DNA of 60,000 nt, from NCBI GenBank assembly GCA_030141605.1, contig JAQGDQ010000004.1:746001-806000 (forward strand), given 5' to 3'. The translations under genes were made by a program, and so were the position numbers. Position 1 is the first letter of the stretch; every line of letters starts with the position of its first letter. Below are positions 11,801 through 23,800 of the stretch, in pieces. The stretch is from Tubiluchus corallicola (lineage: Eukaryota; Priapulida; Priapulimorpha; Priapulimorphida; Tubiluchidae). The notes below the pieces were generated by a model that was given only the letters and a program-made list of their open reading frames with translations, did no database searches and had not been told where the DNA came from.

Positions 11801-14800
11801 CTCGTTGCAACTTGGAGATGAAAACGATAAAAGTAGCTGGACAGGTACTGTACCGGCTTGGCTGTCTGATGACCCAGTGGACGATGATTGTGTCCTTGGG
11901 CTAGATTGGTTAAGGGCGCATCATGTTAGTCTAGATACTGCTAAAAACGACCTAGTTTTCCTGATGGTCACCGTTTAAAAAATTTTCCACTGGCTGATGG
12001 AAACACTAAAATGTTAAATGCGAAACGCGTAGTTTTACCCCCTCTTTCAGAAATCCTAGTTGATGGTGCACCTTTTGTTCCATTACCGTACACTACCGGC
12101 ATGATTTCACGAGTGCATGATAAACTTAATTTACGAAATGGCATTCTCACTGGCAAAGTTACGGTTTCTCCTGGCTCAAAAACGGTAAAAACTCTTTTGG
12201 CTAATATCTCTAATAAAGAAGTTACTTTACGGCCTGGTGAATTAATTGGAATGTGGGAACCAGTAGAAGAGATAAAAGAACCTCTTCCTGTTCCAGTTTT
12301 ATGTGAAACTAGTTCCAAAGGCTTCCGTACTGCACTCAGGCAAGTAAAACAAAAACAGTTGTCGGCACCTGTTCGACTTTTGTTGAAAAATAGTGGGAGA
12401 AATTTATCGAATACGCAATACAAACGACTGCATGAATTTTTATTGCGGAACAATCATCTCTTTTCTAGTTCACCTGCAGATTTGAGTAGAACTAAGATAG
12501 TACAACACACCATAAACACTGGTATGCACCCCCCCCCCCCTATTAAAGCACAACCGCGGCGCTTGGGACCTAAACAACACGAGGAGCTTGATAAAGCTAT
12601 GGATGGAACGCGCACGCAAGGCGTGATTGAACCTTCCAACTCTCTTTGGTCTTCTGCTGTGGTATTAGTACGCAAAAAAGACGGATCGACACGTTGTTGT
12701 ATAGATAATAGGGCGTTAAACGCAGTGACAATACGCGACAACTACCCATTACCCAGAATTAATGACTCTATTGACGCATCATCTGGAGCTGAATGGTTTT
12801 CGACACTTGATTTAAAATCAGGGTATCATCAAGTAGAAATGGCCCCAGAAGACAAGCATAAAACAGCTTTTGTAACTCCTCAAGGACTGTGGCAATTTAA
12901 TTCAATGCCCTTTGGTTTAATGAATGCCCCGGCAACGTTTGAACGTTTGATGGAGCAAATATTAGCGGGATTACATTGGCGAACAGTCCTTGCAGAAAAC
13001 TGGCTATTTGTTTTACAGATTTTATTTTCATTTTCCACTCATTGTAAAAAAGACGGTGAAACTGCAATAGAACAAGAAAAAAGAATATCAACAAAAATAA
13101 AGCAACAGTAAATGTGCGAGTAAATGAGAAACAAGCGTTAGCAAATTAACAACAAGCACACTGAAGCAGAAGATGATTCAAAATTAAACCATTACATATG
13201 GCATTACAAAACAAACGCAAAAAATTTGCTAACAAACAAACTTCCTAGCATATTCACAAATCAGCACGCACATGACACACATGCACGCCTATGCAAAAAC
13301 ACGCGCATACGCATGCACTTCAAACAGTTGCAAAAAATCAATAATTAGGCAATGGCTAGAAATGAAAAGAATTATTATCAAATAAACACCAACAGAAACC
13401 ATTAAGCAAACAAATGAACTTACAAACGTTTGAGGATCTGTATAACAAATTTCAAGCCAATCTTCAGAAATCAAAAAGACATACTGGTTCTACAACAGTG
13501 GCATACTGACCTCACAACTACTATACCACTAAAACAGGATTTTTTCCTATTCTAAGGCTATCTAACCACTCAACACAAGAGCGGCCAAGCATTTCAAACA
13601 AACTCTACAGGTAATGCAAAATGAATAATGTTACTCTAGAATTAATACACCTGGCTTCACTGTACCCAAGCTAGCCTGAAAGATAACACTCCCCACCGTA
13701 GAATAATTGCGATTCTACCACACCATGACCAAAAACTACATGACTGGTATCAACGGCGTCAACCATACTAAGCATCCTTCAAAGCAGCTTCCAACAGCAC
13801 CAGTTTTGTGATCGGACGAACCAACTCTGATGTTCGGGTCTTCACCTTGACAGTTCGCACCAAGCCGTCCCTGCCCTTGGTGACATCACTGACCAGAGCT
13901 AATGGCCATAAGCATCTCGGAGTGTTTTCATCTATAACCAAAACTAGATCACCAGGCTTCAAGTCCATCCATTTTACTCTCCGTTGAAGCTCAGGCAAGT
14001 AGGCCCTCACCCACTTGCGCCAGAATTGATCAGCTAAATTCTGCACATATCTCCAGCGTCGGCGATAAAAATCGTCTGAATCAAATTTGCCTGGTGGCAA
14101 AGTAGGTCCTTCACGAAGGAGAAGAATATGATTAGGTGTCAATGGTTTGGAGTCACGAGGATCATCACTCAACTTTGTGATTGGCCTGCCATTCAGTATA
14201 GACTCTACCTCGCAAAATAAGGTCTCCAACATCTCATCAATGAGAGCGGCTTTAGATAACAAGGCAGCTAAAATTCGACGCGTGCTGCGAATCATTCTCT
14301 CCCAGAGACCACTCATATGTCAGGCTCCAGGTGGATTAAAATGCCAATCAATCTCCCGCTTCACTGCATATGATTGTATATCCTCTTTGCTTAAGTCTTT
14401 CATACTTCGCTTGAGCTACCATTGGTACCATTGTCGCAGACAACCTTTTCTGGCAAACCTCTGCGTGCAGCGAATCTTCGAAAGCTGTTAAGGAAGGACT
14501 CTGTTTCCAGACTGTTGACCTTCTCAATGTGCACCGCTCTAGTGGTAAAACAAGTATACAGACATCCATATCTCTTGACCACTGATCTGTTTAGCTTCAC
14601 CTGAAAAGGACCGAACACATCGATGCCGACGGTGGTGAATGGTGGTTTGTCAGACTGAATTCTCTCTGGTGGCAAATCTGCCATGCGCTGTATACAAGGC
14701 CTAGCATACAGTTTCCTGCAAGTCACACACAGCCGGATTATCTTGTTAACCATAGCTCTCCCTTTGATAATCCAGTACTTCTTCCTGGTGTGATTTAAGA

Positions 14801-17800
14801 CCCACTCTGTGCCCAGACGTGCAAAGCTATGAGTATCTCGGATAATCGCTGAAGCTACTAGATGACCACGCGGTATTATACATGGAGGCACAATGTCCGC
14901 ATTCGACTGGCTTATTCTACTGTGTAAGCAAATGATGCCATTCTCATCCATGAAAGGAGCAAGCGGTTTAATTGAACTTGATTTATTAACACTGTCACCT
15001 GATAATAACTGTCCTAATTTATTTGGATGACGTTATAGTGTATGGAAGAACGTTTGACGAACATCTTGAACGGTTACAAGAAGTACTTTCTCGTTTCGAA
15101 CATGCTGGGCTAAAACGTAATGCAAAAAAAATGCTTACTGACACAAAAAGAAGTTGTGAACGCGTATTAGGATACTACAGTCAGGTCCTTTCCCTTCCTG
15201 AAGGTAATTATTGTGCAGCGCGTAAAGAGCTACTAGCTGTTTATAAAGCTGTTAGTCATTTTCATCATTATTTATACGGTAAACGGTTTACAATACGCAC
15301 GGACCACGCAGCACTACGATGGCTTCGCTCACTTGAGAGACCCGAAGGTCAATTAGCTCGTTGGATCAGTAAATTAGATCAGTACGACTATGTTATTGTA
15401 CACCATAGTGGTACTAGTCATTGTAACGCAGACGCATTATCGCGAAGACCATGCTTAGTCAGTTGTTCTCATTGTCAAGCCAGAGAAAAACGTTTTAACT
15501 ACAAACCTTCTGAACTTAAACCAGGAAGTTCCACTGTGCCCCATAGCGATGATGATAGTGATTTAGCTAGAATAAAAGCTAGACAATTTTTCCGCAAAAG
15601 GGAGACAATAAACCAAATAATGAGAGCAGTGGATCTCATAAAAACAATCTGAGCAAATGGGTCACAGGATACCTAAAATGCTAATGTCTACTCCGTTATG
15701 AACCTTTCTAGTGGAAAAGAATGCGCTGAAAAAGAAAACTAGTAAGTGCAATGCTGCATTGACTTATACAACCACAGTAAGAGATTTCAATCTCAGTTTC
15801 AAAGAGCAGCAAAAACGCGATGCTGATATACGTCCGGTATGCAAATTCTTAGAACAATCGGCTATTAAACCGTCATGGGAGAAAATTTCCGCATTGTAGC
15901 CCCACTACAAAAGAAATTTTAAATCACTGGGACGCTTTACGATTGGAAAACGGAATTTTACAACGCAAATGGGAAAACCCTAGCAAAAATATGATCATAT
16001 GACAATGGATAGCTCCGCGCACTTTACGCAAACAGATTTTGAAAGATATACATGAAAATCCGACCGCTGGACATTACGGTATAAATAAGACAATAGAACG
16101 CGCTCGATACCGCTACTTTTGGCCACGTATGAATAGAGATGTAGAAGTTTTTGTACGATCATGCGAAGTTTGCTGTCGTAATAAAGGGCAGCAACGTAAA
16201 CCGCGCGCGCCCTTACAACAATATCGTGTAGGAGCACATATGGAAAGGGTGGCCATTGATGTGGCTGGGCCGTTTCCGTTGTCTTCGCGTAAAAACAAAT
16301 TCGTTTTGGTTGCGATGGACTATTTTTCTAAATGTCCAGAGGCTTACGCAATCCCAAACCAAGAAGCTGAAACAGTAGCTTCAGTATTAGTTAAAGAATT
16401 TTTCTGTCGGTATGGAATGCCTTTAGAAATTCATTCTGATCAGGGCCGCAATTTCGAAAGCAAAATTTTTCAACAATGCTGCGAACTCATGGGCATTGAA
16501 AAAACGCGTACTACTGCTTTGAACCCAAAAAGTGACGGACTTGCAGAACGATACATTAAGACTTTGACGCTACAAATTGCACAATTCACTTCTGACAACA
16601 AAAAGACTGGGACAGTAAATTACCCTTGCTGTTAATGTCCTACCGTAGTACATGAGACCACCAGTTTCAATCCTGCCCAAGTGATCTATGGACGTGAGTT
16701 ACGACTCCCGCATGATTTACTAACTGAAAAACCGGCTACTAACATTACGTGTACTAACTATGTAGAATTCATAGGAAAATTAGAACAGCATTTGTATGAT
16801 GTACATCAATTCGTACGCAATAATTTGCGTTTTTCTGGTGAAGTAATGCGTAAGAGGTATGACGTTCGCTCTCGTCTTGTGCTCTATTCTCCTGGTGATA
16901 AAGTCTGGCTCTTCAATCCTCAAAGGAAAGTCGGCAAAAGCCCCAAATTACAGTCCGATTGGCACGGTCCCTATGTAATAATAGATAAATTATCTGACGT
17001 AACCTGTAGAATTAAGCTACCTGATAGAAAGCAACAACCAAAAATTGTACATTCTGATCGATTATGGAAGTATGTTCCAGCAGAAGGTTTTACTTGGAGT
17101 GGAGATAGCTCGGAAAAACTACGAACAACCCATAGTACGCATGATGTTTCTTGCGATGCTAATACTAGTGTTGACGTCCAACCACAACGATATGAACTTT
17201 CTGATTCTAATAGCTCGAGTAATGTTGATCCTGATGTGGAAGAACGCAGAAGTTTACAGTTTGAACCATCCGTGGAACAACTACCATTACCAGGAGAGGA
17301 CATAGACTCTTTTGGTTTGCCACCTCCACCTTATACATTGCCACACGGAAATGACACTCGAGTTCCTGAGACACAGTTACATGCTGAAGAAACAGAAGAT
17401 GACCTTGGAATTTCATCGAGTTTTCATGACAGCTTGCCAATGGCTCCTATGCTTTACTCTCCTACATTAAGTCATATCTATGAAGAAGGGTCATATCCTA
17501 GTGAAACTGTGAAACTCACCCCAGTGGTCGTGGAAAACTAAAAGACCTGCCAACACCTATCCCTATAGGACGATTTCCTTTGACATCAACACCCATACGA
17601 AACGAATTTCCTGGGACTCAGACATTAGAATTACTTGATACGGCATCCCTCGCTGCTGACAGCAATAAAACAAGAGACTTATCGACTCGTGATCTTATCC
17701 TTGATTGGCAACCTGAATTAACCCTTGAATTACCAAAGCCTTTAACCCCTGAAAAGACTGGTGAAAATTCATTGGTTCACCAAGAGGCCAATGACGTCAC

Positions 17801-20800
17801 TAGCGTTGAGGGTGAACTCAATTCATAACCTGGTGGCCAGGCTTCAGTTAATAACGAACAAGAAATAATTGATTTTCTTGACACTCCTAATGTCCCATGT
17901 CCTGTCACTAAAGAAGACTATAAAGAAAATTTTGACAAGCAGCGTGTGACAAATGCTAACAATTCATCAACCAGTAACCTCCCAATGCAACAACCTCACT
18001 GTCCTGACTCACTTACCGCTTTTAGTTAGTACAGCTTCTGAAGTTCCTTGCCAGGGTATGCCTATACCGTCACCATTACCATCGTTGCAATACCCTAGAC
18101 GCACACGCAAAGTACCTGAGTACTATGGTGGATATGTGTATGAAAACCCTTCAAGTCAAAGACTGATGAATGTAGTCCACAATTATGACGACTTACCTTG
18201 GTTTACCGTGAGAGATCTATAAACTCTGCGTTGCTGTAATAGTAGACATGATGCTTAAAACTAGAAGTAAAACCAGCGAGTGTCTTATTACCAAGTTACA
18301 AACCAGAGAATGGAGTTGCAAAGTAATAATGAACTTTAACCTTTCCAAGAGTACTACAACCATGCTCGCAAAAAAGGATTTTTCAAGAGAAATCATTTTA
18401 TACAGTTATCTAACTATAAATGTTTTGGAATTCATTACGGACAAAAACCTAACAATGGCCTTTGTAAGGAGCGTGAGAAGAAAAAAAGGAACATTCGTCC
18501 AAAACCTAATAAAAGGTGAGAGAGACTGAATAAACAGAGGGAAAAAATCACAGATTTCAATGTTTACTTGATCAGCTGATTTAGAGAAACCCCGTCGACA
18601 CGTGTTATGCTGTAGAAGCATACCTGGATGGAGATGACCCAGTTTTATCCCTTTAAATCGCCACGCTGTATCAAGGAAAGAAATGCGATACAACGCAGTT
18701 AGACCAGTGATGCTTACAAGCTTGCCGTAAATTCTACCAAAAAGACGAAAATTGCCAATTCAACGTAAAGAAGAGGCTTAGAGCAAATAAAATTTTGTTA
18801 ATTAAGTCTTTACGTAAAGCGAATACTATTTCTTTAGAATAAGTGATTACTGAGGCTCTAATCCTCTAAAGAAAAGCAGGAAGAGAATAAGAGATGAAGT
18901 AATAATGTGAATGAAAACTTGGCAAAAGTAACCTATCATATCAGGAATTATTGTACAATGAATGTTCTTGAATAATTGAATATCGTTTCTAATTATGACC
19001 TGTTGTTGAGCCTAGCATTAATCAATTTAGTTGATTAATGGCGGGACAAAGCAATTGAATTCTCATGTTTATGTTCATAATAGAAATTATTTGTACAATT
19101 AGACCGTCGTATAATTATTCCGAGTTCTTGTCATAAAACTCGTGTGATTCAGTAAAACTCTCGGTTGGTCCTATTAACCTTACTAAAACAAATTAATAAT
19201 GCACATACACACCCGTCGATTTCATGGTTGTTTTAGTTGTCAGTTTTTTTAATCTCGTTAACTGGTTGGTTAGTGTATCTGGTTAATTGCGTAGCAATTT
19301 ATAATTTGGTAATTTGGGTCTTCATTATTCTTGCCCAATTCTTGGCCTTTTACTTGGTACCCTTGGTTGATCAATGCTGAATTTTGTCTTTTGTCTTCTC
19401 TTGAGAACTCACATAACCGCCCCAGCTCATGTCACGTTTTAAATCATTCAAAGTCCGACTTTTCCTTGTTAGTGATTTCAGCTTTTGAGATACGTCGTCA
19501 GATAGTTATTGAAATTGTAAAATGAAATTGTAAATTACTAGTTGTAAAGTGTACAAAATCAGGAACATTGATGAAGAATTGCTACTGATATTGAAATTGT
19601 TAGATCAATAATACGCCTGTAATGTTTTTTTAAATAGTCAAGAACTCGTAACACATAAGGGTTTATTATTTTTTATCCTTTCTCTTAAGAAAAAAATACT
19701 TGTTGGTTTAATTAATTGATGCAGTAACAATTGTAATTATATGTACACTTTTAGGCTACGATCTTTATACCTTAAAAACCGCGCAAATTAAAACTGATGC
19801 GATACTACTTTCATTTTAATAAAATGTAGTAACACAGCTTCGAATGTTAAAAAACCGCTAAAATGCACTTTTGTTAAAATAACTTAAAATTTCTAGTATT
19901 TAATTTGGTTATTACTTGTTCTAACATCCGTAGAGAAGTTATATAGGAATCTTATTTTCCTTAGTAGTGATTGTAAATGTAATTAAGTGGATACGTCAGG
20001 TATTAATTAAGTTAAAGGAAAAGCATACTCGAAATTTTGTAAACCTGAACATCCACGTGTGCACACAAATGATTATGAAAATAAAAATCTTTTTACGCGT
20101 TGAGGTTAAATGCAAGCGGTTGGAGTCAACTACCACCATTGTTTCTGGAATAATTAGCGTTTTCTAAAAGCTAGGACGCTTTTATTTTAGTGTAGCGGGT
20201 CGCAGGATTAAACCGTCACGGGCTTCGTGAAAATGTAGTGTATTGAATGTAAAATTGCCTGGGCCAATCAGAGCTCAGTTTTCTAGGCCAATTTTCTCGA
20301 GCGTGCAACCTGTTCTCGTAGATTCGAGGGCAGTGCGTTCTGGTCATGTTCGGCTTCGGTTTCATTTTGTTTTTGTCTTCTTGTTTGCTGTTATTAAGTC
20401 AGTCGTGATTCAGTAATTTTTGGTTTAACCCATTGGTTTGCATCTCGACTCAACGCGTAAGTGTCAGCTATAAACTGTTGTTAAGTGTTTCATTTTACTG
20501 TTTTTCTTTCTTTTCTTTTTTATAATTTTCCTTAGTTAATTATGTATCTTCGCTATCATAGACGGCATCACAATATCAAAAGGAAATCTCGAAATTTCTC
20601 CATGCCACATTGCATGACAAATATTAATAATAACGATTAAGCCGGCTAAGAAAAACAAAACAATGTAACGTTTTTCACCAGTCCTGTCTTGGCATCACCA
20701 AGCGACTTTTCTCCTGCTCCCATTCCGCGTCATCTCCTCACCAGGGGCTTCATCGAGAAATGGTTCACCATAAAACGGTGGACTACACTAATTCTTCACG

Positions 20801-23800
20801 GACCTGATTACGTGGACGACGTCTTCAAACTTTGACGACTCCTGATGTACACGCCTCCACTTATATGACGCCAAAATAGGGTAGCATCCAAGCTCCTGCA
20901 CTCGTCGCAAGGTAAGGATTACCAATTTCGTAATCACAGCATGGTAGCACCAAGGACAGTATCATCAACGTCAGGTAAATACGGGTAAGAATCATCAGCA
21001 GCAGATATCATCGACAACTGGTAACTGATGTATCATCAGCGTCAGGAAAATATAATCAGCAACAGGTAAGTATCATCGCTAGAATGCAACTATCGTCTCT
21101 GTTGCAACCATGTAGACAGATCGCTTTTCTACAAGCAAGCACCGTTACTACTAGACCATCGTTTTATGACATGAGAACGTCCGCCTAACTCGACAACTTA
21201 AAGCAGAATACCTGGGCGAACTGAACAGCCAAAATTTTGTCTACGTGGCTTCAATCACATGATATAGTAGTAATGCATAAACAGTATCATTGAATGTACA
21301 GGTGAAATCTGATTCCAGAACAAGTTGGCTTCTAGCGTTATATCATTAAACAGTTTAACTAAACTTTTTTAATAAAAATTAAAAATAATAAATGGCGGAA
21401 TTATAACAGTTAGAAACTAGTTACATAACCTGGCCTAAAATAAGCCTGAGCGTCACGGTGTGTACAAAGTGAACTCCAGTATAATTTTAATACGGACAAG
21501 GACGATTGTGACGTACGCCAAAGTCCTAATAATTATTCGTTATTGTAATTGTGCTGTGTATACTGTAAGTATACGCATGCATTTAACTAATTTCATGGCT
21601 TGTTTTTTCTTCTTCCACTCCTATTTACATTACTCGTTTCCATTTCTCTTTTTATAGCCATGTGATTAGTTCATGATGCATTGCAGCTGAACTTTTCAAC
21701 TTTTAATTTTTTGCTCGCCTGCAAGCAGCTACATATTAACCGCATTCTGCGTTTCTTTGATAAATAAATTGCTAATAATATTATTTGTTTCCCCAGTTTG
21801 TCTGCTGTACGCATTATACAACTGTAGGAATTTATGTATGTATTTCTGTACTTTATTGCAATGGTGTTTTTTTAGTTAATAAAAAATAATTTCTAATGTA
21901 ACTTTGGTATAATGACTGAAGAGAAATTTGTGCCACTTTTTAGTTACATGTCTTTTTAATTTAACTTTTATTAATTAACACTTTCATGTAGTAATTATTA
22001 TAATCTAAATAGGCGGCAATATCAGTTGACCTCAATGTTTAAACGCAATTTTTGTACAGTTCGGCACTCTGTAATTTGGCACCCGGCACTCAACGACAGA
22101 ATTTAATATTGCTGGTTGTAGCGAGACAGAAACTAGATCTGCATCGAGTTCGTTATCAAGGATAATCCTTTAAGATGAGATAGGTACTGAAACATGAGCG
22201 GTGTTTTAGCGTCTTAGCCGTGTTTGGATGCGTAGACATTCTCCCTCAACGGAGTAAATATTCTAAGACAAATGAAGCAGCTCCTCAACAGTTTTTTGCA
22301 GTGACCCATCGATTTACTTAGCGCGCTTACTGTTGCATACTTTTAGTCGCTGAGAACAGGTGACCACTCAACTGTTATTCTCGCAGAATAAAAGTAATAA
22401 AAGTATTAATTATTGTTATTTACTTGTACATTATCAGCAATGTTACTATGTGCATTTGTACTTATAATATATAATTCAATGTATGACACATGCACAAATC
22501 TCTTTTTTTAGATGAACGTACGATGTAATGCAATTGTTACACAAGGGTCCGTGATTAAATTACAGACAAGCAGCTTGCATCTTTTTTTGTAAAATTTTTA
22601 TTAGTAAAGCCAATAGTTAGTTTTGCCGTTATTGCCTGACTCGAAGTATTTTCTTTTGCAGACAGTTGCAATGTGCTCGTGTCACTGTACATAAACATCT
22701 CTTTACGTCGTACGTCCTAACAAACACTGCTTGGATAATTTGGTATACCAGAGTTGTCACCAATGCTGATGTGCTTAGTGAAAACTATGTAAGTGAACAA
22801 ATCTTTCGTGCATGCAATTCTATGTACAAACTCTACTTACGTAAAATTCTACAACTTACCACACATAGCCATGTATCTCGCCTCTTATGTACAAGTTTTT
22901 CTTATTAGCTTTCGACTATGTTTAATGATTCTGTGTTAAACAATTAGAAAAATCCATAAGTATCAAGTTTGCAGTTTCAAGTATTTGTAAGTTCATATAC
23001 ATTTGATAAATTTAAATTACCTTTACGTAACTTTCAATATTACAGCAGATAATAGAATCTAGCCCTCACTCAGTTACACTCGGCAAACAAGCAGTTATTA
23101 ATATGATTGAAAGGTTGTAGCGAGACCGCAATCTATCTATTTAGCAAAGACATTCTCAGATAAGACACTGAACCTGCAGAAGTGCCTAGCCACGTTCGGA
23201 TGTGTATACAACTTCCTTCAGTGTAGGAAATAAAGGGAGGCAGCATGAATGATAAAATCACCAAGAAACAACTAAATAGGCTCAGTGCTACTTAGCTATC
23301 GTAATAATATAAAAATATTATATCACTTCTGTATAACATTGGTACCATTTAACTTGTTATAATAATATATATTTCTTTCTGAAACTTAAATTTGGCTCGT
23401 CACTTTTCTGTTTTAACAGTTGCTAAAAACTTTCGTATCAGAGAGGTTCGCATTAAATTTTGTTATATAATTAGTTAAGCATTAATTATTCTTTCTTTTA
23501 TAGATATGGTGTCAAGTGTTTCATGTGATAAATCAGTATCTGTTAGCATGTAATTATCTATGGATGTTCTGTGAGGGATTGTACCTTCACACAATGATTG
23601 TAGTAACATTCGTCAGTGAAGAAAAACTTATGCTTCTAGTTTATGCGATTGGCTGGGGTGAGTATAAGCATTGCCACCGCCAATAAGGTTCACACTTAGT
23701 TGTGAGTTGGTTTATTTGGCTGATTAGTCAGCTGATCAAATTTTAGGAATTTGTTTGAAACGGACTAATCAGTAAATACACTACACCTGTGTTTGAAATA

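Larger units (their letters stand above)
12991..15010 (-). mobile_element. 5'-truncated BEL/Pao element nested in the gypsy RT
   Basis: This is an antisense insertion of 2,020 bp flanked by GTCCT at 12986-12990 and 15011-15015. Removing it restores the uninterrupted gypsy RT frame across the join. On the minus strand it reads, from 15010 downward, the end of a BEL/Pao pol (integrase and a C-terminal domain) directly from the junction. A polypurine tract (13699-13689) and a 698-bp LTR (13688-12991) follow. The 5' LTR, gag, protease and RT of this second element are absent. Confidence 0.88.
8967..20572 (+). mobile_element. Ty3/gypsy LTR retrotransposon with nested BEL/Pao fragment
   Basis: The element runs from TGTAGCGG at 8967 to CATCACA at 20572 (11,606 bp). 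It is flanked by ATAT on both sides (8963-8966 and 20573-20576), a 4-bp target duplication. In order it has a 5' LTR, a tRNA-Leu primer site, gag with one zinc knuckle, protease, reverse transcriptase, RNase H, an integrase with a GPY-type C-terminus, a long tail region and a 3' LTR. The order RT, RNase H, integrase identifies Ty3/gypsy. Stops, frameshifts, a deletion and a 2,020-bp foreign insertion show it is not autonomous. It sits in sense orientation within intron 1 of the receptor gene. Confidence 0.95.
20573..22661. other. Right part of GPCR intron 1
   Basis: It is non-coding. The first 500 bp are richer in GC than their surroundings. Degenerate tandem units of the form GTATCATCARCGTCAGGTAA lie at about 20959-21081. 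The first member of a dispersed repeat family lies at about 22050-22290. The remainder is AT-rich with nothing further seen. Confidence 0.55.

Noticed and set aside
17542-18222. Possible envelope gene of an errantivirus-like element
   Set aside because: No signal peptide, membrane segment or cysteine pattern is visible; it reads as the integrase C-terminal tail.
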